Shown here: positions 1-8,382 of the stretch, in pieces | How the letters are laid out: each line of letters begins with the position of its first letter | Numbering within the stretch: the stretch's first letter is position 1 | From: Paracoccaceae bacterium | GTDB lineage: Bacteria > Pseudomonadota > Alphaproteobacteria > Rhodobacterales > Rhodobacteraceae | Length of the DNA stretch: 63,559 nucleotides | Assembly (NCBI GenBank): GCA_028284605.1 | Contig: JANQRL010000020.1 | Span: 1 to 63,559 of the forward strand | Reading direction: 5' to 3' | Position numbers and translations under genes: made by a program | Notes under the pieces: generated by a model | Databases searched by the model: none | Told to the model about the DNA's origin: nothing | Seen by the model: only the letters and a program-made list of their open reading frames with translations

Positions 1-891
1 GAACTCCGTCTCCGTTTCTGCGCAAAGCCGCTCCAACGCCGCCCGGATCGCGCCATTCGCCGCCACCCCGCCGGCCACCGCGAAGCGTCGCGCGCCGGAG
101 ACGCGCAGGGCGTCCGCCGATTTCGCCAGAAGGATGTCGGTCACGGCGGACTGGAAGGCGGCGCAGAGATCGGCCCGGTCCTGGGCCCGCAGCCCCCCAA
201 CCCCGGCCACCGCCCTGTCGCGGGCCCGCAGGAGGGCGGTCTTGAGCCCGGAAAACGACATGTCGCAGCCAGGCCGGTCCAGCAGTGGCCGCGGCAGGTC
301 GAACCGGGCCGGATCGCCGGCCAAAGCCTCCCGCTCGACCGACGGCCCGCCGGGCTGCGGCAGGCCCAAAAGCCGCGCCGTCTTGTCGAACGCCTCCCCC
401 GGCGCGTCGTCGATGGTCCCGCCGAGGCGGGTGAAGGCGTCCGGCCCGTCGACGAGCAGGAACTGGCAATGCCCGCCGGAGACCAGCAGCATCAGATAGG
501 GAAAGGCCAGATCGTCGGTCAGCCGGGGCGTCAGCGCATGGCCCGCCAGATGGTTCACCCCAATGAGCGGTTTGCCCGTCGCCGCGGCGAGCCCCTTCGC
601 GCACATCACCCCGGCCAGCACCCCGCCGATCAGCCCCGGCCCGGCGGTGACGGCGATGGCATCGATCTGCCGCAGCGTCACCTGCGCCTCGGTCAAAGCC
701 TCTTCGACACAGAGGTCGATCTTCTCGGCATGAGCCCTCGCCGCAATCTCCGGCACCACCCCGCCGAAGGGCGCGTGCAGGTCCGACTGGCCGAAGACCA
801 CCGAGGACAGGATCTCGCGCCCGCGCAGCACTGCCGCCGCGGTATCATCGCAACTGCTCTCAAGGCCGAGGATCAGGGGGGCGGAGGTCAT
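1..891 (-). CDS. tsaD: TsaD, tRNA threonylcarbamoyladenosine (t6A37) transferase, C-terminus cut by window edge
   Basis: TsaD transfers the threonylcarbamoyl group from TC-AMP to A37 of ANN-decoding tRNAs, working with TsaB and TsaE in the cytoplasm. Reading leftward from the ATG at 891 gives 297 codons with no stop, so the gene runs off the left end; the family is usually 340-365 residues. The N-terminal [13 protein letters not shown] signature, the HLAGH metal-binding motif, the [11 protein letters not shown]-site segment and the late [12 protein letters not shown] segment are all present. It diverges from hemD across 67 nt. In relatives hemC often sits beside tsaD and ahead of hemD; no hemC is seen here. 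Identity is very secure; only the 3' end is missing. Confidence 0.97.
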   Translation of the reverse strand, partial: MTSAPLILGLESSCDDTAAAVLRGREILSSVVFGQSDLHAPFGGVVPEIAARAHAEKIDLCVEEALTEAQVTLRQIDAIAVTAGPGLIGGVLAGVMCAKGLAAATGKPLIGVNHLAGHALTPRLTDDLAFPYLMLLVSGGHCQFLLVDGPDAFTRLGGTIDDAPGEAFDKTARLLGLPQPGGPSVEREALAGDPARFDLPRPLLDRPGCDMSFSGLKTALLRARDRAVAGVGGLRAQDRADLCAAFQSAVTDILLAKSADALRVSGARRFAVAGGVAANGAIRAALERLCAETETEF

Positions 892-958
892 GGGCGGGCC
901 GGTTGCGCTTGGGTCTGCCGGAGGTAACATTCGGGACCCGACCGAACAATGGCCGCCC

Positions 959-1690
959 ATGCCGATCCTGCTCATCACCCGCCCCGCCCCCGCCGGAGAA
1001 CGCTTTGCCGAGGCGGTGCGGGCCGGGCCGGAGGTGACCGTGATCCTCGCTCCGCTGCAAAAGATCGCGCCGGTCGCGGCCGACCCGCTGCCCGAGGAGG
1101 TGACGGGCGTCGTCTTCACCTCCGCCAATGGCGTGGCTCAGGCGGGCCGGTTCGACCTGCCGCCGGGACTGACCGCCTGGTGCGTCGGCGACCGCACCGC
1201 GCAGGCCGCCAGCGAGGCCGGGTTCGACGCGGTCTCGGCCTCCGGCGACGCGGACGATCTCGTCGCCCTGATTCTCGACCGCGCGCCCTTGGGGCCGCTC
1301 ATCCATCTGCGCGGCGAGCACGGTGTGGGCGACGTCTGCGGACGCCTCGTCGCTGGTGGCACGGCCTGCGCCGAGCGGGTGGTCTACCGGCAGGTTGCCG
1401 TGCCGCTCTCGCCCCGTGCGGCGCAGGTCCTCGACGCCTCCGATCCCGTCGTCCTGCCGCTCTTTTCGCCCCGTTCTGCCCGGATTCTTGCCGAAAGCGG
1501 GCCGTTCCGGGCCCCGCTCCATGTCGTTGCGATCAGCGAGGCCGTGGCGCGTGCCACCGCCGATCTGGCCCCGGCGACGCTCCGACCGGCACCGCGTCCG
1601 GACGGCGCGGCGATGGTGGCGGAAACCCGCACCGCGCTTGCCACCCTTGCCGCATCGGGATCGCTTGAGGCGCCTCCCGAGGCGGGATAG
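959..1690 (+). CDS. hemD: Uroporphyrinogen-III synthase HemD
   Basis: HemD cyclises hydroxymethylbilane to uroporphyrinogen III in tetrapyrrole synthesis. The 243-residue product starts [17 protein letters not shown], the typical opening of the family, carries the VVFTSANGV motif near residue 45, and ends with the [11 protein letters not shown] and VVAISEAVA segments that line the cleft between the two domains. The ATG at 959 is preferred over an in-frame upstream start at 890, because the extra 23 residues look like promoter sequence and would overlap the tsaD start. It is the first gene of a run hemD-mic60-hemY on the same strand. Sequence conservation in this family is low, so the call leans on motifs plus context. 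Confidence 0.9.
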   Translation: MPILLITRPAPAGERFAEAVRAGPEVTVILAPLQKIAPVAADPLPEEVTGVVFTSANGVAQAGRFDLPPGLTAWCVGDRTAQAASEAGFDAVSASGDADDLVALILDRAPLGPLIHLRGEHGVGDVCGRLVAGGTACAERVVYRQVAVPLSPRAAQVLDASDPVVLPLFSPRSARILAESGPFRAPLHVVAISEAVARATADLAPATLRPAPRPDGAAMVAETRTALATLAASGSLEAPPEAG

Positions 1691-1739
1691 GGTGATCCGG
1701 GTGCGGGTGTGCCCTGGGATAAGGTGAAGGAAGACGAGC

Positions 1740-3173
1740 GTGGCCAAATCCGGAAAGGGCAAGCCGACCGACGCCGATCAGGCCGAAGAGAGCCCCGGCA
1801 CTGCCGAGGAGGCGACGGCGGCGGACGCGCCCACGACGGAACCGGTCGAGGCGGCAGAGCCCGAGGCGGTCGAAGAGACCGGCGAACCCGACGCGGAGGC
1901 GAGCGCCACCGAGAGCGATACCCAAGAGGAGGCCGCCGGCGCCGTCGAAAGCGACGCGGACCCTGGCGAAGAGCCCGAGAATGCTGTGGAGGCGGACGCC
2001 TCTAGCGAGAGCGCGGACGGTTCTGTTGATATGGCCCCGAGCGACCAGGCCGAAGATGCCGTGGCCGAGGACGCTCAGCCTCAGGAGGCCCCAACCGAAC
2101 CGGAACCGGCCCCGCGCCCCGAGCCGGCCCGGGAGCGCCCGCCGCCACCCAACAGTACCTTTCTGCCTCTCGCCCTCGGTGGCCTGGCCGCGGGTTTCAT
2201 CGGCTACGGCGCGGCCTGGTTTCAGACGAATCAGGAGCCCGACCCGGCGGAACTTCTCGCCGCCCAGGACGGCCGGATCGCCGGCATAGAAGAACAGATC
2301 GCCGCCCTGCCGCCACCGGCCGATCTGGCCCCGCTGGAGACCCGCATCGCCGAGGGAGACGCGGCGCTCTCGGATGTCATGGCGTCGCTCGGCGCCGACC
2401 TCTCGCAGCAGATCGCCGAGGTCGGCGCACGCATTGGCGAGATCGAGACAAGGCTGACCGACATCGACGGACGCTTGTCTGAGGTCGAACGGCGCCCCAA
2501 TGCCGACGGCGAGTTCAGCGAAGGCGCCATCGCCGCCTATGAGCGCGAAGTGGCCGCCCTGCGCGAGGAAATCGCCGCCCAGCAGGCCCGGATGCAGGCC
2601 CTTGCCGATGAGGCGGCCGGGCAGCTCGAAGCGGTGCAGGCCGAGACCGCAGCGGCCCAGGCGGAGGCCGAGGCCGCCTCCCGTGAGGCCGCGATCCGCG
2701 CCGCTCTGGCTCGGATCGAGACGGCGCTGGGCGACGGCGTGCCCTATGGCGAGGCCCTGGCCGAGCTTGAAGCGGCGGGCGTGACGCCCGACCCGGCGCT
2801 CGCTGCCGGAGCCGCAGAAGGCGTGCCGACCCTCGCATCGCTTCAGGAGGGCTTCCCCGATGCGGCCCGGGCCGCGCTCTCCGCCGTCCGCGAAGCGGGC
2901 GAGGCCGGAGAGGCCGGCGGCGTTGGGGGCTTCCTGCGCAGCCAGCTCGGTGTCCGCTCTGTCGCGCCGCGCGAAGGGAACGACCCCGACGCCGTTCTGT
3001 CCCGCGTCCAGGCCGCGGTCACCGAAGGACGCCTTGCCGATGCGCTGTCGGAGATGGAGGCTCTGCCCGCTTCCGCCGCCGACGCACTCTCCGCCTGGGC
3101 CGAGACCGCCAGCCAGCGGGTCGGAGCGACCGCGGCCATCGCCGCGCTCCTTGCTGAACTGAACGAGAATTGA
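1740..3173 (+). CDS. mic60: Bacterial mitofilin homologue (Mic60 type), inner-membrane protein
   Basis: The 477-residue product has a long acidic, Ala/Glu/Pro-rich N-terminal part (about 1-137), one membrane segment (about 141-160, LPLALGGLAAGFIGYGAAWF), a long Glu/Ala/Gln-rich coiled coil (about 170-345) and a C-terminal helical domain (about 380-477). This is the architecture of alphaproteobacterial Mic60, which shapes intracytoplasmic membranes and is the relative of the cristae-junction organiser of mitochondria. The bulk of the protein should lie in the periplasm. The start is a GTG at 1740, 49 nt after hemD. The position between hemD and hemY is the conserved one for alphaproteobacterial Mic60. 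The exact function in this organism is inference; the family call rests on domain order and context. Confidence 0.85.
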   Translation: MAKSGKGKPTDADQAEESPGTAEEATAADAPTTEPVEAAEPEAVEETGEPDAEASATESDTQEEAAGAVESDADPGEEPENAVEADASSESADGSVDMAPSDQAEDAVAEDAQPQEAPTEPEPAPRPEPARERPPPPNSTFLPLALGGLAAGFIGYGAAWFQTNQEPDPAELLAAQDGRIAGIEEQIAALPPPADLAPLETRIAEGDAALSDVMASLGADLSQQIAEVGARIGEIETRLTDIDGRLSEVERRPNADGEFSEGAIAAYEREVAALREEIAAQQARMQALADEAAGQLEAVQAETAAAQAEAEAASREAAIRAALARIETALGDGVPYGEALAELEAAGVTPDPALAAGAAEGVPTLASLQEGFPDAARAALSAVREAGEAGEAGGVGGFLRSQLGVRSVAPREGNDPDAVLSRVQAAVTEGRLADALSEMEALPASAADALSAWAETASQRVGATAAIAALLAELNEN

Positions 3174-3183
3174 GGTCCGCCCG

Positions 3184-4674
3184 ATGCTCTGGTCCCTGAT
3201 CAAAATCCTGATCTTCGTGGCGGCGGTCACCGCGCTGACCTACGGCGCCATCGAATTGATGGAGCTCGATGGCGGTGCGGTCGTCTCCTTCGCCGGGATG
3301 GAGGTGAGCCTCTCCCCGCTCCAGATCGTGATCGGATTCGTGCTCCTGGTCCTGGTGGTCTGGCTCGGGATCAAGATCTTTCAATTCCTCGTTGCGCTGG
3401 TGCATTTCCTGAACGGCGACGAGACGGCGATCTCGCGCTATTTCACCCGCAATCGGGAGCGGTGCGGGCTCGACGCGCTCTCCGAAGGAATGGTGGCGCT
3501 CGCGTCGGGCGAGGGGCGGCTGGCGCTGACCAAGGCGCAACGCGCCGGGCGCTATCTGAACCGCCCGGAGCTGACCGGTCTCCTCACCGCCCAGGCCGCG
3601 GAGATGGCCGGCGACCGGCCCACGGCGGAGGCGACCTACAAGGCGCTCCTGACCGACGACAAGACCCGGTTTGTCGGGGTTCGTGGACTGCTGAAGCAAA
3701 AGCTCGAGGCGGGCGATACCGACACTGCGATGAAGCTGGCGGAGAAAGCCTTCGCGCTCCGGCCGAAGCACGACGAGACCTCCTCCACGCTCCTCCAATT
3801 GCAGGCCGAGCGCGAGGATTGGTCCGGTGCGCGCAAGACGCTTGCCGCGAAGCTCCGCGGCGGGACCATGCCGCGGGATGTGCATAAGCGGCGCGATGCG
3901 GTGCTGGCATTGTCGGAGGCCCGCGACATGCTGGCCGAGGGCAAGGATATCGAGGCGCGGGCGGCGGCGATCGAGGCCAACAAGATGTCCCCCGATCTGA
4001 TCCCTGCGGCGGTCATGGCGGCGCGGGCCTATATCGACGAGAAGCGTCCGCGCTACGCAACGAGGATCCTGACCGCTGCCTGGCGCGCCCAACCGCATCC
4101 CGATCTCGCCGCGGCCTTTGCCGAGATCGAACCGAACGAGGATCCGCAGGCCCGGATCAAGCGGTTCCGCGCGCTGACCCGGCTGAAGCCGGACCATCCG
4201 GAGACGAAGATGCTCCTGGCCGAACTGGAGATCGCTGCGGAGAACTTTCCGGCGGCGCGTCGCGCAATGGGCGATCTCGCCGAGACCGACCCGACCAAGC
4301 GCAGCCTGACACTGATGGCGGCGATCGAACGGGGCGAAGGCTCGGACGATGCGATCGTGACGGCCTGGCTCGCCAAGGCCCTGACCGCATCGCCCGGCCC
4401 GCAATGGATCTGCGAGGCGGATGGCAAGCCTTATCCGCAGTGGCAGCCGGTCACCGATGGCGGGTTCGACACGCTGAGATGGAAGACGCCGCCGGACGGC
4501 GAGATCGCGATGCCCGGCGGGACGGAGATGCTGCCGCTGATCGTCGGGCAGGTCGAGGACCGCTCCCACGAACAGCCCGACGAGGACGGCTCGACGGTCG
4601 AGGCCCCCGACGCGGAGGTTCTCGATGCCGAGGCGTCGGACACCTCCGAGCCGGCGGAGGCCAAGCAAAAATAG
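3184..4674 (+). CDS. hemY: HemY-type membrane protein with TPR repeats
   Basis: The 496-residue protein opens with two membrane segments (about 2-23 and 45-73) followed by the HemY_N signature around FLNGDETAISRYF and LSEGMVALASGE, then TPR-like helical pairs. Proteobacterial HemY (not the protoporphyrinogen oxidase of Bacillus with the same name) is a membrane TPR protein of the haem gene cluster whose biochemical role is unsettled. It starts 10 nt after mic60, with GAGG ahead of the ATG, so the two are surely cotranscribed. The last 50 residues are acidic and low in complexity. The pairing with Mic60 is conserved in alphaproteobacteria, which suggests a shared role at the membrane. Confidence 0.92.
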   Translation: MLWSLIKILIFVAAVTALTYGAIELMELDGGAVVSFAGMEVSLSPLQIVIGFVLLVLVVWLGIKIFQFLVALVHFLNGDETAISRYFTRNRERCGLDALSEGMVALASGEGRLALTKAQRAGRYLNRPELTGLLTAQAAEMAGDRPTAEATYKALLTDDKTRFVGVRGLLKQKLEAGDTDTAMKLAEKAFALRPKHDETSSTLLQLQAEREDWSGARKTLAAKLRGGTMPRDVHKRRDAVLALSEARDMLAEGKDIEARAAAIEANKMSPDLIPAAVMAARAYIDEKRPRYATRILTAAWRAQPHPDLAAAFAEIEPNEDPQARIKRFRALTRLKPDHPETKMLLAELEIAAENFPAARRAMGDLAETDPTKRSLTLMAAIERGEGSDDAIVTAWLAKALTASPGPQWICEADGKPYPQWQPVTDGGFDTLRWKTPPDGEIAMPGGTEMLPLIVGQVEDRSHEQPDEDGSTVEAPDAEVLDAEASDTSEPAEAKQK

Positions 4675-4690
4675 TCCTTCCCGCCACCGG

Positions 4691-4713
4691 GGCGCGGTGC
4701 TAAGAGCCGCGCC
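4691..4713 (+). terminator. GC hairpin after hemY, possible weak terminator
   Basis: A perfect 7-bp stem (GGCGCGG at 4691 with CCGCGCC ending at 4713) lies between hemY and the tRNA gene. There is no T tract, so it may be a weak or factor-assisted stop or simply a processing structure. Confidence 0.3.
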
Positions 4714-4716
4714 GGG

Positions 4717-4792
4717 GCCGCTGTAGCTCAGCTGGTAGAGCACGTCATTCGTAATGATGGGGTCGGGGGTTCGAGTCCCTTCAGCGGCACCA
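4717..4792 (+). tRNA. tRNA-Thr (anticodon CGT)
   Basis: The 76-nt gene folds as a full cloverleaf. The 7-bp acceptor stem GCCGCTG pairs with CAGCGGC, the D stem is GCTC/GAGC, the anticodon stem CGTCA pairs with TGATG around the loop TTCGTAA, and the T arm contains GGTTCGAGTC. The anticodon at loop positions 34-36 is CGT, which reads ACG (threonine). The discriminator base A and the CCA end are encoded in the DNA. Confidence 0.96.
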
Positions 4793-4914
4793 GTTCGACT
4801 TGGCCATCGCGCTCTGCGCTGTTTCTGGGCCGGTTCGGCTCTCTCTCCCGTTCGGCGCGACTTCTCGGATACCACGCGCGGCGATAGGCTCGCGCTGCAA
4901 GAGGGGGGAAGCCC

Positions 4915-5715
4915 ATGTCCGACATTGCCGATTGGTGGTCCACCGCGATCATCGACATGGAACCGGGGCGGATCGCGATCCGGGGGGTACCGATCGAGGA
5001 GCTGATCGGCCGCGAGAGCTTTGCCGGCATGATCTGGCGGATGCTGCGCCCCGATCCGCCAGCGCCCGGACAGCTTGCCCTGATGGAGGCCGCCCTCGTC
5101 GCCGCGGTCGATCACGGGCCCCAGGCGCCCTCCATCGCCACGGCCCGGATGGCGGTGACCTGTGGGCTGGGGCTCAACGGGGCGCTCGCCTCGGCCGTCA
5201 ACATGCTGGACGATGTGCATGGTGGGGCCGGCGAACAGGCGATGGAGTTCTTCACGGAGGTCAGCGCCGGCATGACGAGCGGCCAGACGCCTGAACAGGC
5301 CGCCGCCGCCGGCATCGATACCTGGCAAAAGGAGCGCTCCCGCTACATCCCCGGTTTCGGCCATCGCTTCCACAAACCCGAGGACCCGCGCGCCCCGCGC
5401 CTCCTCGCCCTGACCGACGAAGCCGCCGCGTGTGGTGTCGTCTCGGGCCGTTTCGCGACGGCGGCCCGCGCGGTGCAGGCGGTCCTGAACGAGCGCCGGG
5501 ACAAGCCGGTGCCGATGAACATCGACGGCGCCACAGCGGTGATCTACGCCGAGCTGGGCTTTGACGCTCCGCTCGCGCGCGGACTCTTCTGCCTCTCCCG
5601 GTCGGTCGGCATCCTGGCCCATGGCTGGGAGCAGATGCAGCAGGGCGGGCGCAACAAGGGGCCGACGCCGCCCGAATACCGCTGGACCTATACCGGGCCA
5701 CCGGCGGCAGACTGA
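4915..5715 (+). CDS. Citrate-synthase superfamily lyase, annotated in relatives as citryl-CoA lyase
   Basis: The 266-residue protein is shorter than citrate synthase (about 430) and matches the small citryl-CoA lyase-like branch. The citrate synthase core is recognisable: LDDVHGGAGEQAMEFF carries the first active-site His in a DxHGG context, IPGFGHRFHKPEDPRAPRLL is the GxGH loop binding CoA and oxaloacetate, and MNIDGATAVIYAELGF supplies the catalytic Asp. Such enzymes cleave or form citryl-CoA or related acyl-CoA thioesters; the substrate cannot be set from sequence. It is preceded by GAGGGGGGAA as ribosome binding site and follows the tRNA gene, apparently as its own unit. Confidence 0.75.
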   Translation: MSDIADWWSTAIIDMEPGRIAIRGVPIEELIGRESFAGMIWRMLRPDPPAPGQLALMEAALVAAVDHGPQAPSIATARMAVTCGLGLNGALASAVNMLDDVHGGAGEQAMEFFTEVSAGMTSGQTPEQAAAAGIDTWQKERSRYIPGFGHRFHKPEDPRAPRLLALTDEAAACGVVSGRFATAARAVQAVLNERRDKPVPMNIDGATAVIYAELGFDAPLARGLFCLSRSVGILAHGWEQMQQGGRNKGPTPPEYRWTYTGPPAAD

Positions 5716-5726
5716 ACGGCGGCCCT

Positions 5727-5755
5727 TTGACTTGGTCCCGGCTTTGCGATTCATT
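5727..5755 (+). promoter_or_regulatory. Possible sigma-70-type promoter for the 5817-9167 operon
   Basis: TTGACT at 5727-5732 and TTCATT at 5750-5755 are separated by exactly 17 nt and lie about 60 nt ahead of the start at 5817. The -35 element is good and the -10 element is mediocre, so the call is tentative. Confidence 0.35.
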
Positions 5756-5816
5756 CATCCTTGTTGGGCACCAGTGACGAGCAGACCCCGCCGGGGCCGT
5801 GCGGGAAGGACGGGCA

Positions 5817-6596
5817 ATGCAGCTTTCGGTCAGTTTCGAGAACACCACCGGCACCGCCGGACGCAGCTCCGGTCCGGTCCAGGTCGGCTGGTTCCTGAGC
5901 GAGCCCAAGGGCGGCATCATCTACGACCCGCCGGAACGCTTCCGCGGTGCGGAGAAGAACAGGACCCATGCCAAGAGCGCCTCGCGCTGCCCCGCCGTCA
6001 TCAATATGGAAAGCCGGTACTTCGTCATCCCCTGCCCCTTCGACCTCAATCTCGGCTTCGCCCGGGACAAGGAGGGGCGACCCGGCGTGCGAAATCTGAG
6101 CGGCACCAAAAGCAGCATCCGCGCCGGCAAGCTGAACCAGAAGATCCATGTGACGCCGGAGATCGAGTGGCGCTATCCCGGCATCCCGACGATCCAGGTG
6201 ACGACGCCTTATGTCTTCATCTCCGACGAGCCGGTCTATGTCACCCAGCTCTCCTGCTTCATGCATTACAGCGCCGATCCGCTGCCCGGGACGATCTTCG
6301 GCGGGCGCTATCCGATCAATGTCTGGCCCCGGCCGCTGATGTGGGCCTTCGAGTGGCACGACACGGAGAAGCCGATCCGGATCAAGCGCGGCGATCCGTG
6401 GTTCTATGTCGGGATGGAGACGATGCCGCAGGACCGGCCGGTGGCATTGACCGAGGTGGAGCGTACGCCGGAGCTTCTGGACTACATGGATCTGATCTCC
6501 GGCGCGGTGAATTACGTCAACCAGACCTTCTCGCTCTTCGAGGCGGCGGAGGCGCGCCGGCCCGGGACGCTCGTGAAACCGGTCCAGCGGAAATGA
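5817..6596 (+). CDS. Conserved-looking protein of unknown function, first gene of a putative glycan-modification operon
   Basis: I do not recognise this 259-residue protein. It has no signal peptide or membrane segment and is rich in aromatic residues and prolines. Distinct segments are NMESRYFVIPCPFDLNLGF around residue 65, QVTTPYVFISDEPVYVTQL in the middle and FGGRYPINVWPRPLMWAFEW around residue 165, a beta-rich pattern. The start at 5817 is chosen because GGAAGGA sits 6 nt upstream; an in-frame GTG at 5799 has no such site. Its stop overlaps the start of the TPR/glycosyltransferase gene (ATGA), so translation of the two is probably coupled. A role with the sugar-transfer genes downstream is inferred from context only. 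Confidence 0.75.
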   Translation: MQLSVSFENTTGTAGRSSGPVQVGWFLSEPKGGIIYDPPERFRGAEKNRTHAKSASRCPAVINMESRYFVIPCPFDLNLGFARDKEGRPGVRNLSGTKSSIRAGKLNQKIHVTPEIEWRYPGIPTIQVTTPYVFISDEPVYVTQLSCFMHYSADPLPGTIFGGRYPINVWPRPLMWAFEWHDTEKPIRIKRGDPWFYVGMETMPQDRPVALTEVERTPELLDYMDLISGAVNYVNQTFSLFEAAEARRPGTLVKPVQRK

Positions 6597-7981
6597 CCCA
6601 GGCGCAAGGCGCCGCACCCGATCTGGCGACACTGCGCCAAACCGCCTGCCGGCTGCATGGCGACGGCAAGCAGCCGGAGGCGCTCGACGCCTATCAGCGC
6701 TATCTGAACCGCCGGCCGGAGGATGCCGGCATCTGGTCCAATCTCGGCGCCCTTCTGCGCGCCATGGCGCAGCACCGCGACGCCGCGCGTGCCCATGCCC
6801 GGGCCCACGCGCTCGATCCCGATCTCTCGGGCGTGCGCAACAATTATGCCAACGTCCTCTCCGATATCGGGCGCTATGACGAGGCCATCGCCCTGCGGCA
6901 CGCGATCCTGGAGGCCGATCCGTCCGATCTGAACCAGAGGGCGCTGATCGGGCGGGCGCTGCGCGGGCAGGGGCGCTATGGTGACGCCATCGCCTATCTG
7001 GAACACGCCGCGGCCCAGCATCCGCAGGAGGCGGAGTTCAGGCTGCAACTGGCCTTCGCCCGGCTCGGTGCGGGCGATTACATGGCGGGATTCGAGAGTT
7101 ACCGGGCCCGTTGGGACACTGACGAGATAAAGCAGATCGACTTGCCGTTTCCGCGCTGGGATGGCGCGGATCTTGCGGGGAAGACTGTGCTGGTGATGCC
7201 GGAACAGGGCTTTGGCGACGCGGTCCTTGTCCTGCGGTTCCTCCCGCTCCTCAGGGCGCGCGCCGCCACAATCTTCTGCCTGACCGAAAAACCGATGACG
7301 CGGCTCTTCGACGGGCTGGAGGGGGCCGACTGGACCGGCCCGTCGCTCGCCAAGGATGCGCCCATCGACGTCTATCTGACGCTGATGGACCTGCCGCGGC
7401 TCGGCCTCACGGACCGAGGCGATATCCCGCCCCCGACCAAGCTGAACGTCCCGGAGGAGTCCGTGGCGCGCGCGCAGGCCATCGTCGCGCCCTTCCCCGA
7501 GGCGTTCCGCATCGGTGTCGTCTGGTCCGGCTCCACGACCTACAAGGGCAACGCCTTCCGGTCGTTCAGCCACCGCGATTTCCTGCCCCTGACCGAGATC
7601 GCGGATGTCCAGCTCTTCTCGCTCTACAAGGGCCCCCATCTCGACGCCTTCCGGCAGGACGGCAGCGCGGCGTTCATCGTCGACGCCTCCGGAAGCGACC
7701 GGGACTTCGCCGATTGCGCCGCGCTGATGCAGGAGATGGACCTGATCATCACCTCCGACACCGCCGCCGCCCATATCGCGGGCTCGCTCGGCCTGCCGAC
7801 CTGGACTGTGCTCCATTGGGACCCGTTCTGGGTCTACACCCATACAGGCGAGACGACACCGTGGTATCCGTCCATGCGGCTCTTCCGGCAGGACGCGCCG
7901 CTGGACTGGGACAGCGCCTTCGTCAAAGTCGGCAAGGCGCTGCAAGAGACCGTCGAAGACTGGCGCAGGAAGGCGGCCTGA
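6593..7981 (+). CDS. TPR protein with C-terminal glycosyltransferase-like domain, possible flagellin glycosyltransferase (FlmG-like plan)
   Basis: The 462-residue protein has an N-terminal stack of TPR units (about 10-170; for example LDAYQRYLNRRPEDAGIWSN, then GRYDEAIALRHAILEADPSD) and a C-terminal GT-B-like domain from about residue 200 on. That half carries VLVMPEQGFGDAVLVLRFLP, IGVVWSGSTTYKGNAFRSF and DLIITSDTAAAHIAGSLGLP, the pattern seen in heptosyltransferase/GT41-like enzymes. The longer open frame reaching upstream is an artefact; the ATG at 6593 overlaps the previous stop. Caulobacter FlmG joins TPRs that bind flagellin to a GT41-type domain. The same order of parts and the position next to motB make flagellin modification a fair hypothesis. 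Many marine alphaproteobacteria have such proteins of unknown target, so it is not proven. Confidence 0.8.
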   Translation: MTQAQGAAPDLATLRQTACRLHGDGKQPEALDAYQRYLNRRPEDAGIWSNLGALLRAMAQHRDAARAHARAHALDPDLSGVRNNYANVLSDIGRYDEAIALRHAILEADPSDLNQRALIGRALRGQGRYGDAIAYLEHAAAQHPQEAEFRLQLAFARLGAGDYMAGFESYRARWDTDEIKQIDLPFPRWDGADLAGKTVLVMPEQGFGDAVLVLRFLPLLRARAATIFCLTEKPMTRLFDGLEGADWTGPSLAKDAPIDVYLTLMDLPRLGLTDRGDIPPPTKLNVPEESVARAQAIVAPFPEAFRIGVVWSGSTTYKGNAFRSFSHRDFLPLTEIADVQLFSLYKGPHLDAFRQDGSAAFIVDASGSDRDFADCAALMQEMDLIITSDTAAAHIAGSLGLPTWTVLHWDPFWVYTHTGETTPWYPSMRLFRQDAPLDWDSAFVKVGKALQETVEDWRRKAA

Positions 7982-8382
7982 TGGATGATGTTCTGATCCC
8001 AGTTGCCCCGGGCGAGCTGATCGACAAACTCACGATCCTGCGGCTGAAGACGGAGCGGATCGCCGATCCGGCGAAGCTCGCAAACATCCGACACGAGAAG
8101 GCGCTGCTGGAGGAAACCGCCCGCAAGGCGCTGCCGGCCACGCCCGAGATCGGGGCACTCAGGGAAGAACTCTATGAGATCAACGCCCGGCTCTGGCAGA
8201 TCGAGGACGATATCCGCGCCTGCGAGGCGGCGGGCGATTTCGGGGCGCGCTTCATCGAGCTTGCCCGGGCGGTCTATGTCACCAACGACAGGCGGGCGGA
8301 TGTGAAGCGGCGGATCAACACCCATCTCGGCTCGGCCATCGTCGAGGAGAAGAGCTACGCCGATTACGGGTCCGGCGGGTGA
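7981..8382 (+). CDS. Small DUF6165-like protein
   Basis: The 133-residue product opens VLIPVAPGELIDKLTILRLK and is mostly helical, with many charged residues and the segment YEINARLWQIEDDIR. It resembles the DUF6165 family, found beside TPR/glycosyltransferase genes; no biochemical role is known to me. Its ATG shares one base with the previous stop (TGATG), and its end overlaps the next gene. It therefore belongs to the same translationally coupled operon. Confidence 0.8.
   Translation: MDDVLIPVAPGELIDKLTILRLKTERIADPAKLANIRHEKALLEETARKALPATPEIGALREELYEINARLWQIEDDIRACEAAGDFGARFIELARAVYVTNDRRADVKRRINTHLGSAIVEEKSYADYGSGG

Noticed and set aside
3019-5754. 911-codon open frame on the minus strand
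   Set aside because: It lies opposite mic60, hemY, the tRNA gene and the lyase gene, all well supported; the product is Arg/Gly/His-rich without domains. It is an effect of high GC.
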